Notes under the pieces: model-generated | Seen by the model: only the letters and a program-made list of their open reading frames with translations | Told to the model about the DNA's origin: nothing | Databases searched by the model: none | Translations under genes and position numbers: made by a program | Shown here: in pieces, positions 8,066 through 17,919 of the stretch | Position numbering within the stretch: the stretch's first letter is position 1 | Layout: each line of letters starts with the position of its first letter | NCBI GenBank assembly: GCA_019635735.1 | Contig: JAHBYX010000003.1 | Span: 372,001-436,000 of the forward strand | Direction of reading: 5' to 3' | DNA from: Mesorhizobium sp. | Lineage (GTDB): Bacteria; Pseudomonadota; Alphaproteobacteria; Rhizobiales; Rhizobiaceae | Length of the DNA: 64,000 nucleotides

Positions 8066-8978
8066 GCCGCTGTTCCGAGTGCGCCGCGTAGCGGACGTAG
8101 AACAGGAGCGCGACCGTGACGATGACGGTGAGCGTCAGCGCCAGCGCGGCGCCGAGCGGCCAGTTGCGGCCGGCGCCGAACTGCAGCTCGATCAGGTTGC
8201 CCAGCATCATCTGCTTGCCGCCGCCCAACACGCGCGGCGTGACGTAGGCGCCGAGCGAGGGGATGAAGACCAGGATCGAGCCGGCGATGATGCCGGGCTT
8301 GACCAGCGGGATGATGATGCGCCTGAGCACCTGGAAGCGCGTGGCGTAGAGATCGTAGCCGGCCTCGACCAGGCGGAAGTCGAGCTTCTCCATCGAGGCG
8401 TAGAGCGGCAGCACCATCAGCGGCAGGTAGACGTAGACCATGCCGATGCCGATGGCCCAGTCGGTGTAGAGGATCTGGATCGGCGTCGAGGTGACGCCCA
8501 GCCAGATCAGCGCGGTATTGAGGATGCCTTCGTTGCGGATCACCTCCTGCACGGCGAAGGTGCGGATCAGGAGGTTGGTCCAGAACGGGATTGTGATGAC
8601 GAACAGCCAGAGCGCCTGCGTCCGTTCCGGCCGCGTGGCGATGAAATAGGCGGTCGGGAAGCCGAAGAGGAGCGTCAGGATCGTCGTCGCGAAGGACAGA
8701 CGCACCGAGCGCAGGAAGATCGACAGGTGGGCGTCGGCGATGCCCAGCGTGTCGTCGAAGATGTCGCGCTGCAGGAAGACGCCGACCCAGGCGTCGGTCG
8801 AGAACTCCCACTTCACGTCGCCGTAGGGGCCGGGCGTCAGGAAGGAATAGAGCACGACGACGAGGAGCGGCCCGATGCCGGCGAGGAAGATGATGACCAG
8901 CGCGGGCGTCGAAAGCAGCCAGCGTTTGCGGATGTCGTCCCGCTCGGCCCTGGCTGCGATTTCCGCCGCTGTCGTCAT
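8058..8978 (-). CDS. Polyamine ABC transporter permease (PotB/PotH-like)
   Basis: 306-aa inner-membrane permease, the second channel subunit of the Pot-type importer. It has a short cytoplasmic N-terminus, about six membrane segments beginning near residue 23 (LLSTPALVIIFLAGIGPLLV) and the EAA loop LVEAGYDLYATRFQVLRRII. It starts 4 bp after the ATPase gene stop, which indicates tight operon packing. Confidence 0.92.
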   Translation of the reverse strand: MTTAAEIAARAERDDIRKRWLLSTPALVIIFLAGIGPLLVVVLYSFLTPGPYGDVKWEFSTDAWVGVFLQRDIFDDTLGIADAHLSIFLRSVRLSFATTILTLLFGFPTAYFIATRPERTQALWLFVITIPFWTNLLIRTFAVQEVIRNEGILNTALIWLGVTSTPIQILYTDWAIGIGMVYVYLPLMVLPLYASMEKLDFRLVEAGYDLYATRFQVLRRIIIPLVKPGIIAGSILVFIPSLGAYVTPRVLGGGKQMMLGNLIELQFGAGRNWPLGAALALTLTVIVTVALLFYVRYAAHSEQRHG

Positions 8979-8982
8979 CGCG

Positions 8983-10077
8983 TCAGTCCTTCAGGACCTG
9001 GGCGGCGTCGTCGGCGATCAGGATGCCGACATGCTCGCCCAGCTCGAAACCGCTGCCGGCGCTGCGCGTGTTCTGCTGGCGGACGATGAATGCGCCGCCG
9101 CCATCGAGGCGGACGTGGATGTTGGTGTCGGTGCCGAAGTAGACGATGTTGTCGATCACCCCCGGCAGATGCCCCTCCCCCTTCACGACGCGGGCATGTT
9201 CCGGGCGCACGACGATCGTGGCCTCGCCGGACGGCACGAGGTTCTCGGCGACGGTGGCGGCGATCGTCTTGCCGGAGGAGAGCGTCGCGTTCGCCTTGCC
9301 GCCCTCGGCGGGCTCGACCTTCGCGGTGAGGAAGTTCGTCTCGCCGATGAAGTCGGCGACGAAGCGCTCGGACGGCTTGTCGTAGATGTCCCAGGGCGTG
9401 CCGACCTGCAGGATCTTGCCCTGTGACATGACCGCGATGCGGTCGGACATCGTGAGCGCCTCCTCCTGGTCGTGGGTGACGAAGATGAAGGTGATGCCGG
9501 TCTCGTGCTGCAGGCGTTTCAGCTCGATCTGCATCTCCTTGCGCAGCTTGTAGTCGAGCGCGGAGAGCGGCTCGTCGAGGAGCAGCACCTTGGGCTGCGG
9601 GGCCAACGCGCGGGCCAGCGCCACGCGCTGCTGCTGGCCGCCGGAGATCTGGCTGGTCTTGCGGTTCTTCAGCGCCTCCATCTTGACCAGCTTGAGCATC
9701 TGGTCGACGCGCGCCGTCACCTCGTCCTTCGGCTTGCCCAGCATCTCGAGCCCGAAGCCGATGTTCTGCGCCACCGTCATGTGCGGGAACAGCGCATAGG
9801 ACTGGAAGACAGTGTTGACCGGGCGCTTGAACGGCGGCAGCGGCGCGATGTCCTGCCCGTGCAGCAGGATCTGGCCATAGGTCGGGAAATCGAAGCCGGC
9901 GATGAGCCTGAGAAGCGTGGTCTTGCCGCAGCCCGAAGGGCCGAGGAGGGTGAAGAACTCGTTTTCGCAGATGACGACCGAGACGTCGTCGAGTGCTGCC
10001 ACCCGATCGGCTCCCGAGCCGAAGATCTTCGAAACCCCGCGGACGTCGATTGCGCCCCTATCCGGATTGGCCGGCAC
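8983..10077 (-). CDS. Polyamine ABC transporter ATP-binding protein (PotA/PotG-like)
   Basis: 364-aa ATPase and first gene of the Pot-type operon. Walker A is GPSGCGKTT, the signature is [15 protein letters not shown], Walker B is [12 protein letters not shown], and the H-loop lies in [12 protein letters not shown]-terminal TOBE regulatory domain spans about residues 290-360. The start is GTG at 10077, supported by AGGGGA about 5 bp upstream. The promoter should lie in the gap 10078-10293. Confidence 0.92.
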   Translation of the reverse strand: MPANPDRGAIDVRGVSKIFGSGADRVAALDDVSVVICENEFFTLLGPSGCGKTTLLRLIAGFDFPTYGQILLHGQDIAPLPPFKRPVNTVFQSYALFPHMTVAQNIGFGLEMLGKPKDEVTARVDQMLKLVKMEALKNRKTSQISGGQQQRVALARALAPQPKVLLLDEPLSALDYKLRKEMQIELKRLQHETGITFIFVTHDQEEALTMSDRIAVMSQGKILQVGTPWDIYDKPSERFVADFIGETNFLTAKVEPAEGGKANATLSSGKTIAATVAENLVPSGEATIVVRPEHARVVKGEGHLPGVIDNIVYFGTDTNIHVRLDGGGAFIVRQQNTRSAGSGFELGEHVGILIADDAAQVLKD

Positions 10078-10293
10078 GATATCCCCTGTTTGTTTTCCGC
10101 TCTTCCCGGCGGTTCATTTCGTCAATGTCAGCACAAGGCACCATGCCTTGGCAATGGAGAGTTTGAATCTCCGTTCAATTGGCGGCTCCGAGCAAGTCGC
10201 GTGCCGGACGGCGGGACAAGGGATTGGCGGGCGGACGCAGACGCGGCTGGTCAGAATTGCGGCAGGCTGCCGATTTTAGCGGCGCCCCCGCAC

Positions 10294-10402
10294 GCCGTCA
10301 TCCTCGGGCTTGTCCCGAGGATCTGCCGTCGTCGGCAGATTGCCATCACCGTCGAAGCGCTCATCTGGAGTAGATCCTCGGGACAAGCCCGAGGATGACG
10401 GC
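10294..10402. repeat. Long inverted repeat with perfect 30-bp arms
   Basis: The 339-bp gap between the potA-like gene start and the YtcJ-like gene stop contains an inverted repeat with perfect 30-bp arms at 10294-10323 and 10373-10402, separated by 49 bp. Each arm is itself a hairpin (CCTCGGG, 5-nt loop, CCCGAGG). A further stem, ATCTGCCG at 10321-10328, pairs with 10333-10340. This is a mosaic palindromic intergenic element of the kind frequent in rhizobial chromosomes. It may also terminate transcription of the amidohydrolase gene. The remainder, 10078-10293, probably holds the pot operon promoter, but I see no clear motif. Confidence 0.8.
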
Positions 10403-10416
10403 AACAGGTTCCGCAC

Positions 10417-12078
10417 TCATGCCTGAAACGTTACCTTGCCGCCGCAGACCGTCATCACCGGCCGGACCTCGTGAAGCGCTTCCGGATCGACCGCCTCGAT
10501 GTCGTGCGACAGGACGACGAAGTCGGCGAAGAAGCCCGGCTTCAGGCGACCCTTCGTCGCCTCGGCGAATTCGGTATAGGCGCCCTCGACCGTGTATCCG
10601 GCGATCGCCTCGTGCAGGGAGTAGCTGTGGTCGGGCAGGCCCTCGGCCCAGGGCTTGCGGATCATCGCCGACTGGATGCCGAGGATCGGGTCGACGTTCG
10701 ACACCGGCCAGTCGGAGGCAAAGACGACATGGGCGCCGGTGTTCTTGAGCGTGCGCCAGGCATAGGCGAGCCGCCAGCGGTCGCGGCCGATGCGCGAGAC
10801 GGTCGGCTCCAGCGGCAGGCCTTGCGAGCCCGGCGGATGCGGCGGCTGCATCGAGCAGATGACGCCGAGTTCGGCGAAGCGCGGCACGTCGGCGTCGGTC
10901 GTCACCTCGATATGCTCGATGCGGTGGCGGCTGTCGCGCCTGCCATTGGCCTTCTGCGCCGCCTCGTAGCCGTCGAGGACGGAGCGCACCGCGCCGTCGC
11001 CGATGGCGTGCACCGCGATCTGCAGCCCGCGCCGGTCGATCTCGGTGGCGATGCGGGCGAACTCGTCGGCGGGAAACAGCGGCTCGCCCACCCAGTCCGG
11101 CCGGTCGGCATAGGGCTCGACCATGACGGCCGTCCACGAGTCCAGCACGCCGTCCATGAACAGCTTGACGAAGCCCGACCTCAGCCATTCGTCGTCGAAG
11201 CGGCGGGTCATCTCGGAGGCGCGCTCGAGCTCGGAGATCTGCATGAAGTTCTTGTAGTGGAACGGCACGCGGGCGCGGCAGAGCAGCTTGCCCTCGTCGC
11301 GCAGCTCCGACAGCAGTTCGAGCGTGTAGGCGTTGCCGTCCATGTTGTGGAACGAGGTGATGCCGTGCTTTGCCGCGTGCTTCAGCCCTTCCAGCAGCAC
11401 GGCGCGGTCGGCGGCGCGCTCGGCGGCGGTCGGCGGCGTTTCCGGCTCGCCGCCGGTCGAGATGCCGAGCCTGATCCGGTCTTCGCCCGCCAGCGCCACC
11501 ACTGGTCCCATCGCTTCGCTCTCGCGGAGCTCGCCCTCGGCCAGCCCGTCGGCGCCCATGACGATCTCGTTGCCGGGTCCGAGCTTCTTTCCGTGCAGGA
11601 TGCCGGCCATCTCCAGCGCCTTCGTGTTCGCCCACATCGTGTGGTGGTCGGGCGAGGACATGGCGAAGGGGCGGTCGGGAACGATCCGGTCGAGATGATG
11701 GCGGGTGACCGGCTCGGTCTCGGACAGGATCGTGTAGTCGGCGCCCTGCGCCTGCAGCACTTTCCGGTCGGGATTGGCGGCGGCGAAAGCCTTCACCTTC
11801 GCCGACAGTTCGTCGAAGCCCTTGACGCCGAAGAGCTGCAGGTGGCCGAGTTCGGCGGCGCCAAGCAGGATGTGCAGGTGGCTCTCGATGAAGCCGGGCA
11901 GCACCGATTTGCCCGCGGCGTCGATCCGCTTCGCACCCGGCGCGGCGAGGCGCTCGATGTCGCCTCGGCTGCCGACCGCCACGATGCGTCCGTCTGCCAC
12001 CGCCATCGCCTCCGCCGCCGGATTGCCCTCGTCCATCGTGAGGATCCGCGCATTGGTGACGATCAAGTCTGCCTGCAA
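10417..12078 (-). CDS. Amidohydrolase, YtcJ-like
   Basis: 553-aa metal-dependent hydrolase of the amidohydrolase superfamily, YtcJ subgroup. Visible features are the N-terminal beta-sandwich (LIVTNARILTMD), the metal motif ESHLHI, VKLFMDGV, HAIGDGAV, HRIEHIE and the C-terminal SDWPV with the catalytic Asp. No signal peptide is seen, so it is cytoplasmic. Members act on N-substituted formamides and other amides, and true substrates are mostly unknown. It is transcribed away from the divergent acetylpolyamine amidohydrolase gene, sharing a 179-bp promoter region (12079-12257). A role in removing acyl groups from an imported amine is a guess from context. Confidence 0.88.
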   Translation of the reverse strand: MQADLIVTNARILTMDEGNPAAEAMAVADGRIVAVGSRGDIERLAAPGAKRIDAAGKSVLPGFIESHLHILLGAAELGHLQLFGVKGFDELSAKVKAFAAANPDRKVLQAQGADYTILSETEPVTRHHLDRIVPDRPFAMSSPDHHTMWANTKALEMAGILHGKKLGPGNEIVMGADGLAEGELRESEAMGPVVALAGEDRIRLGISTGGEPETPPTAAERAADRAVLLEGLKHAAKHGITSFHNMDGNAYTLELLSELRDEGKLLCRARVPFHYKNFMQISELERASEMTRRFDDEWLRSGFVKLFMDGVLDSWTAVMVEPYADRPDWVGEPLFPADEFARIATEIDRRGLQIAVHAIGDGAVRSVLDGYEAAQKANGRRDSRHRIEHIEVTTDADVPRFAELGVICSMQPPHPPGSQGLPLEPTVSRIGRDRWRLAYAWRTLKNTGAHVVFASDWPVSNVDPILGIQSAMIRKPWAEGLPDHSYSLHEAIAGYTVEGAYTEFAEATKGRLKPGFFADFVVLSHDIEAVDPEALHEVRPVMTVCGGKVTFQA

Positions 12079-12257
12079 GATGAGTTCCCCTTTGTCGTTG
12101 GAAGCAGGCTAGCACCGGCTCGCTCCAAAGCGCCACAGGTTGTTCTTTGGTCCAGATGAAGGATCGGAATGTGCCAGAAGCCTCGGCTTGCGGACGGCCG
12201 CGAAAAGCCGCTAGCCTTGGTTCGCCGCCAAGCGGCACAACCCGACAGGATCCCCGC

Positions 12258-13288
<1,031 letters not shown>

Positions 13289-13289
<1 letters not shown>

Positions 13290-14164
13290 TGGACGAGGTC
13301 AACAAGGTCACGCTCGGCGTCGTCCAGTTCGCCTGTTCGGACGACGTCGGCGAGAACATCGCAACGGCGTCGCGGCTCGTGCGGGCGGCGGCGGCCGAGG
13401 GCGCCAACATCGTCGTCGTGCAGGAACTCTTCGAGGGCCACTATTTCTGCCAGGAGGAGAACCCGGCGCATTTCGACCGCGCCCGGCCGCTCGATGGGCA
13501 TCCGACGCTCGCCGCGATGCAAGCCCTCGCCGCCGAATACGGCGTTGTCCTACCCGTCTCGCTGTTCGAGCGGAGGAACCAGGCCTACTACAACTCGCTG
13601 GTGATGGTGGACGATCGCGGCGAGGCGCTCGGCGTCTATCGCAAGTCGCATATCCCCGACGGGCCGGGCTATTCGGAAAAGTTCTACTTCAATCCGGGCG
13701 ACACCGGCTTTCGCGTCTGGAAGACGCGCTTCGGCACGATCGGCGCCGGGATCTGCTGGGACCAGTGGTTCCCGGAGGCGGCGCGGTCGATGGCGCTGAT
13801 GGGGGCGGAGTTCCTCATCTATCCGACGGCGATCGGCTCGGAGCCGGGCCGGCCGGATTTCGATTCCATGGAGCACTGGCGCATCACGATGCGGGGGCAC
13901 GCCGGCGCCAACCTGATGCCGGTGGCGGCGGCCAACCGGATCGGGACGGAAGTCGTCAACGGCCGGACGCAGACCTATTACGGCTCGTCCTTCATCGCCG
14001 GGCCGCAGGGGGATCTGCGCGCCAGCGCGGGGCGCGAGGGCGAGGCGGTGCTGACGGCGACGTTCGACCGGGCGATCATGCGCAACGAACGCGCGGCCTG
14101 GGGCCTGTTCCGCGACCGGCGGCCGGAGCTTTACGGGGCGCTGGCGGGGGCGGATGGGGGTTGA
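13289..14164 (+). CDS. aguB: N-carbamoylputrescine amidase, nitrilase superfamily
   Basis: 291-aa carbon-nitrogen hydrolase. The Glu-Lys-Cys triad is visible: Glu46 in VVVQELFEG, Lys119 in YRKSHIPDG and Cys156 in GAGICWDQWF. The runs DGPGYSEKFYF and CWDQWFPEAAR are characteristic of N-carbamoylputrescine amidases, which release putrescine, CO2 and ammonia. Its 1-bp overlap with the acetylpolyamine amidohydrolase gene indicates a joint role in converting modified putrescine to the free diamine. Beta-ureidopropionase is a less likely alternative. Confidence 0.9.
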
Positions 14165-14169
14165 TTGCA

Positions 14170-14502
14170 ATGTCCCTGCTCGATGAGAATGCCGAAGTGT
14201 TGCGACGACTGGAAGCCGAGGGACGCAACCTTGGTCCGCCTAGACAGATCGACTTTTCACATCTGCTTCCTGATAAAGAGTCAGCCGATGCGTTCGCCGA
14301 GATCGCAAGGCGCGTGGGCTTCTTGACGGCGGTCAAGCAACTGGACGACGATTGCGGCGACCCTGAGCTCCGATGGGAGGTAAGCGCGTCCAAGCACATG
14401 TCGCCGACATGCGAGGACATCACCGAAACCGAGGTGATGCTCGATTCGGCGGCGAGGCAGTATGGCGGACGGGCGGACGGCTGGGGGTTCTTCGACGTTT
14501 AA
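14170..14502 (+). CDS. RraB-like ribonuclease E inhibitor family protein
   Basis: 110-aa acidic cytoplasmic protein. The C-terminal part, with EDITETEVMLDSAARQYGG and a final DGWGFFDV, matches the RraB (regulator of RNase E activity B) domain, in which this GxxDGWG end is conserved. It begins 5 bp after the amidase stop and is probably co-transcribed, though functionally unrelated on present knowledge. Family members of this size without RNase E regulation exist, so the molecular role is open. Confidence 0.75.
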   Translation: MSLLDENAEVLRRLEAEGRNLGPPRQIDFSHLLPDKESADAFAEIARRVGFLTAVKQLDDDCGDPELRWEVSASKHMSPTCEDITETEVMLDSAARQYGGRADGWGFFDV

Positions 14503-14810
14503 TGTAGGGGCGGCTTCCGAGACCTTTCGTCGGCAAAGCCGCCCTCACGCAAGAGTTGGCGCCGCCCCTCTCCCTTACCCTCTCCCGTGAAGGACGGGGA
14601 GAGGGGGGCGCCGGCGTTTGAGCTGCGTTCTTCTCCCCGTTCTTACGGGGAGAAGTGCCCGGCAGGGCGATGAGGGGCAGCGCTGAGGGCGAAAGACAGC
14701 GTTGCGGATATGACGACCTGCGCTCCTCCCTCCCCTCGACGGGGAGGGTACCCGGCGAAGCCGGGTGGGTGGGGTGACCTGCGACGCTGGCGAAGCCTCG
14801 CCGTCACCAA
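14503..14810. repeat. Gene-free gap with several palindromic elements
   Basis: 308 bp between convergent genes. It contains a CCCTCTCCCG-type hairpin around 14578-14605, a perfect 11-bp stem (CTTCTCCCCGT at 14630-14640, complement at 14645-14655) and a family B-like element at 14728-14777 (CCCTCCCC stem, then ACCCGGC/GCCGGGT stem). No coding potential or promoter was recognised. The stems probably act as bidirectional terminators for the RraB-like and ferredoxin-NADP reductase genes. Confidence 0.7.
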
Positions 14811-15638
14811 TCACCCAACAAAGGCTCTCTCCAGAACGAACTCCGCCGGTGCCGAGTTGGAGCCCTCGGTGAAGCCGCGGGCCTGGAGCAGCGCCGCCAC
14901 GTCCTTGATCATCGCCATCGAGCCGCACAGCATGGCCCGGTCGGTGGCCGGGTCGAGCGGCGGGATGCCGAGGTCGGAGAACAGCTTGCCGCTCTCGATC
15001 AGCGTCGTCAGGCGGCCCATGTGCGGGCTTTCCTGGCGCGTGGTCGAGGCATAGTAGACGAGCTTGCCGCCGGCCATCTCGCCGATCAGCGGATCCTCGG
15101 TCGCGAGCGCCGCCAGTTCGTTGCCGTATTGCAGGTCGGCCACGTCGCGGCAGGTGTTGGTCAGGATCACCTGGTCGAACTTCTCGTAGGTCTCCGGATC
15201 GCGGACGAGGCTGGCGAAGGGCGCCATGCCGGTGCCGGTCGCGATCATGAACACGCGCTTGCCCGGCGTCAGCGCGTCGAGCACCAGCGTGCCGGTCGGC
15301 TTCGGGCGCATCAGCACGATGTCGCCCGGCTGGATCTTCTGCAGGTGCTGCGTCAGCGGGCCGTCGGGAACCTTGATCGAATAGAATTCGAGCTCGTCGT
15401 CCCAGGAGGGGCTGGCGATCGAATAGGCGCGATAGACCGGCTTCTCGGCGTTGGGCAGGCCGATCATGACGAACTCGCCCGAGCGGAAGCGGAAGCTCTG
15501 CGGGCGGGTGATGCGGAACGAGAACAGCCTGTCCGTATAATGCCTTACCGAAACCACGCGCTCCGCGTGGACGTTGGCGGGAATGGGAAATGGAAGCGCG
15601 GGAGCGATCGCGTCCTGACTGACGGCGGCATCTTGCAT
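14811..15638 (-). CDS. fpr: Ferredoxin--NADP reductase
   Basis: 275-aa flavoprotein of the bacterial Fpr type, which moves electrons between NADPH and ferredoxin or flavodoxin. The FAD-binding barrel carries YRAYSIASPS (RxYS motif), and the NADP domain carries ATGTGMAPFASL and the nucleotide-binding LCGSMAMIKDV. The C-terminus EFVLERAFVG is typical. The start ATG at 15638 (MQDAAV) has AAGGA 8 bp upstream. An upstream GTG at 15656 is possible but lacks a ribosome site. It is divergent from hyuA. It could supply electrons to the Fe-S reductase in the neighbouring block, though Fpr is also a general stress and Fe-S cluster enzyme. Confidence 0.93.
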   Translation of the reverse strand: MQDAAVSQDAIAPALPFPIPANVHAERVVSVRHYTDRLFSFRITRPQSFRFRSGEFVMIGLPNAEKPVYRAYSIASPSWDDELEFYSIKVPDGPLTQHLQKIQPGDIVLMRPKPTGTLVLDALTPGKRVFMIATGTGMAPFASLVRDPETYEKFDQVILTNTCRDVADLQYGNELAALATEDPLIGEMAGGKLVYYASTTRQESPHMGRLTTLIESGKLFSDLGIPPLDPATDRAMLCGSMAMIKDVAALLQARGFTEGSNSAPAEFVLERAFVG

Positions 15639-15755
15639 TCGGTCGGTCCTTGTCACAGGCTTGCGCCCGGAGAGTATAGCAGGCAGGCGCCGGATATGTG
15701 AGATGGCTGGCGCGCGCGGGGGACGATCGGCGCCACCTTGCCTGCGGGGATTATT

Positions 15756-15773
15756 AGTATACCAATGATTTTC
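15756..15773 (+). promoter_or_regulatory. Putative shared operator before hyuA (AGTATACCAATGATTTTC)
   Basis: An 18-bp AT-rich sequence 73 bp before the chosen hyuA start, oriented toward it. It aligns with TGCATACAAATGATACTC at 26818-26835 (13/18 identical) and with the minus-strand site at 32881-32898 (12/18). It stands out from the GC-rich surroundings. I propose it as the binding site of a common regulator of the nicotinate-type block. Confidence 0.5.
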
Positions 15774-15846
15774 GGGTCAATACGGAGCAATAGTCGCATG
15801 TTCCAAAATGCGCCCGCGAGCCAGTTCTTCATTCCGGATTCAGTCG

Positions 15847-17919
15847 ATGGCAGAGAAAGTGGCGGCAGGCAATGAATATGTGGTTGCCGGAATCGATGTT
15901 GGCGGGACGTTCACCGACCTCATCCTGATCGACGGCTCGGCAGGGGGCAGGGTCTATGTCGCCAAGACCCCAACGACGGTCGACAACCAGGCCTACGGCG
16001 TCGTCTCGGCGCTCGGCGCGACAGGGTTTCCGATCGATCGGATCGACCTGATCGTGCACGGCACGACGACGACGACCAACGCCGTGCTCGAGCGGCGCCT
16101 GGCCCGGACCGGCATGATCACGACGCAAGGGTTCCGCGACGTGCTGGAGCTCGGACGCAGGACCCGGCCGAACCCTTACGGAATGACGGGAACCTTCGTA
16201 CCCGTGATCCCACGCAACCTGCGACTCGAGGTTCCCGAGCGAGTCGAGGCCTCGGGTGCCGTGCGCACGCCGCTCGACGAGGAGGCTGTCCGCGCGGCCG
16301 TGCGGCAGCTGATCGACACCGGCTGCGAATCGCTGGTGATCCATTTCCTGCATGCCTATGCCAATCCGGCGCATGAGAAGCGGGCGGCCGAGATCGCCGC
16401 CGAACTCTGGCCTAACGACCACATCACTACAGGTCATTCGCTCCTGTCCGAGGCGCGCGAATTCGAGCGCGGCGTCACGGCGGCCGTCAACGCCTCGGTG
16501 CAGCCGATCCTGAAGCGCTATGTCGAGCGGCTGCGCGGCGAGCTGGCGAACCGCGGCTACCGCCGCGATTTCCTGATGATGAACGGCAATGGCGGCATGA
16601 TCTCCGCCCGCTACGTGACGAACGAGGCGGCCAAGACCGTCATGTCCGGCCCGGCGTCGGGAGTCATGGCGGCGGCCTATACCGGCCGGCGTGCCGGGTT
16701 CCCCAACCTCGTCACCTACGACATGGGCGGAACCTCGACCGACGTGGCGCTGATCCGCGGGGCGCAGCCGGCGGTGTCGAACGAGATCGAGATCGAATAC
16801 GCGATGCCGATCCATCTGCCGATGGTGGACGTGCACACGGTGGGCGCCGGCGGCGGCTCGATCGCGCGGATCGACGATTCCGGCCTGATCCGGGTCGGGC
16901 CCGAGAGCGCAGGCGCGTCGCCCGGACCGATCTGCTACGGCCGCGGCGGCACCGAGCCGACGATTTCCGACGCCAACCTGATCCTCGGCCGGCTCAATCC
17001 GAAACGGCTGCTCGCGGTCGATTCCCCCGTCAGCGTGCCCGATATCGAGGCGATTTTCGCCGAGAAGCTCGGCGGCCGCATCGGCGTCGGCGGCGCGGAG
17101 GCGGCGGGCGCCGTGCTGCGCATCGCCAATCTCAAGATGGCGGGCGCGATCCGCATGGTGTCGATCTCCAAGGGCCACGACCCGCGCGATTTCGCGCTGT
17201 TCGCCTTCGGCGGCGCCGGGCCGCTGCATGCGACCGCGCTGGCGCGCGAGCTCGGCATTCCGAAAGTGCTGGTGCCGGCGCGGCCGGGAATCACCAACGC
17301 GCTCGGCTGCGTGGTGGCCGACATGCGGCACGATTTCGTCAACACGCTGAACCAGCCCGTCGCCGCGCTCGACGAGGCCAGGGCGCGCGAGATCCTCGCC
17401 CGCCATGCGGCGGAGGGACGCGAACTGATCGCCAAGGAAGCGGTGAAGCCGCAGACGATCCGCGTCGTGCACTCGGCGGACATGCAGTTCGTCGGCCAGA
17501 CGCATCTGCTGAACGTCCCCCTGCCCTCGGCCGAGGTCACGCGCGCCCACCTGCAGGACATTTTCGAGAAGGCCTACTACGCCCGCTTCCGGGTGAAACT
17601 GCCGGAGATCCGCGCGGCACTCGTCAACCTGAACACGTCGGTCATCGGCGTGCGCAGCGAACTGGACCTCTCGACGCTGATCGATCCGGCCGGCCGCACC
17701 GGCACGGTCGCCGACGCGCTGGTCGAAACGCGTCCGGTCTGGTTCGACGGCGAATGGCGGGACACGCCCGTCTATGCCCGCGAGAAGCTGCCGCTCGACG
17801 CCGTCTTCGAAGGGCCGGCCATCCTCGAGCAGCTCGACGCGACGACGGTCGTCGAGCCGGGCGACCGATGTTCGTCGGACCGGGAAGGCAACATCATCAT
17901 CGAGGTGAGACCGGCATGA
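15847..17919 (+). CDS. Hydantoinase/oxoprolinase family protein, subunit A (HyuA-like)
   Basis: 690-aa ATP-dependent subunit of the HyuA/OplahA family. The actin-like ATPase fold shows GIDVGGTFTDLI at the N-terminus, the phosphate loop MGGTSTDVALIRG and FAFGGAGPLHA. Family enzymes open five- or six-membered cyclic amides, or carboxylate ketones, using ATP together with a HyuB partner. The start is uncertain: ATG at 15847 gives MAEKVAAGNEY, and an in-frame ATG at 15808 adds 13 residues. The downstream hyuB start overlaps its stop (ATGA). Given the adjacent nicotinate-type genes, a lactam such as 6-oxo-tetrahydronicotinate is a candidate substrate. 5-Oxoproline or a hydantoin are the standard alternatives. 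Confidence 0.9.
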   Translation: MAEKVAAGNEYVVAGIDVGGTFTDLILIDGSAGGRVYVAKTPTTVDNQAYGVVSALGATGFPIDRIDLIVHGTTTTTNAVLERRLARTGMITTQGFRDVLELGRRTRPNPYGMTGTFVPVIPRNLRLEVPERVEASGAVRTPLDEEAVRAAVRQLIDTGCESLVIHFLHAYANPAHEKRAAEIAAELWPNDHITTGHSLLSEAREFERGVTAAVNASVQPILKRYVERLRGELANRGYRRDFLMMNGNGGMISARYVTNEAAKTVMSGPASGVMAAAYTGRRAGFPNLVTYDMGGTSTDVALIRGAQPAVSNEIEIEYAMPIHLPMVDVHTVGAGGGSIARIDDSGLIRVGPESAGASPGPICYGRGGTEPTISDANLILGRLNPKRLLAVDSPVSVPDIEAIFAEKLGGRIGVGGAEAAGAVLRIANLKMAGAIRMVSISKGHDPRDFALFAFGGAGPLHATALARELGIPKVLVPARPGITNALGCVVADMRHDFVNTLNQPVAALDEARAREILARHAAEGRELIAKEAVKPQTIRVVHSADMQFVGQTHLLNVPLPSAEVTRAHLQDIFEKAYYARFRVKLPEIRAALVNLNTSVIGVRSELDLSTLIDPAGRTGTVADALVETRPVWFDGEWRDTPVYAREKLPLDAVFEGPAILEQLDATTVVEPGDRCSSDREGNIIIEVRPA

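Noticed and set aside
10417-12078. YtcJ-like amidohydrolase as the missing enamidase of the nicotinate pathway
   Set aside because: Its motifs are of the YtcJ subgroup, it has no copy of the shared operator, and it is divergent from polyamine hydrolase genes.
14570-14780. Possible CRISPR-like repeats in the 14.5-14.8 kb gap
   Set aside because: The repeats are individual hairpins of different sequence, without regular spacers or cas genes.
15798-15878. 26-codon plus-strand frame starting MFQNAP that overlaps the hyuA start
   Set aside because: It has no ribosome site or similarity to any leader peptide I recognise and probably arises by chance in the 5' region.
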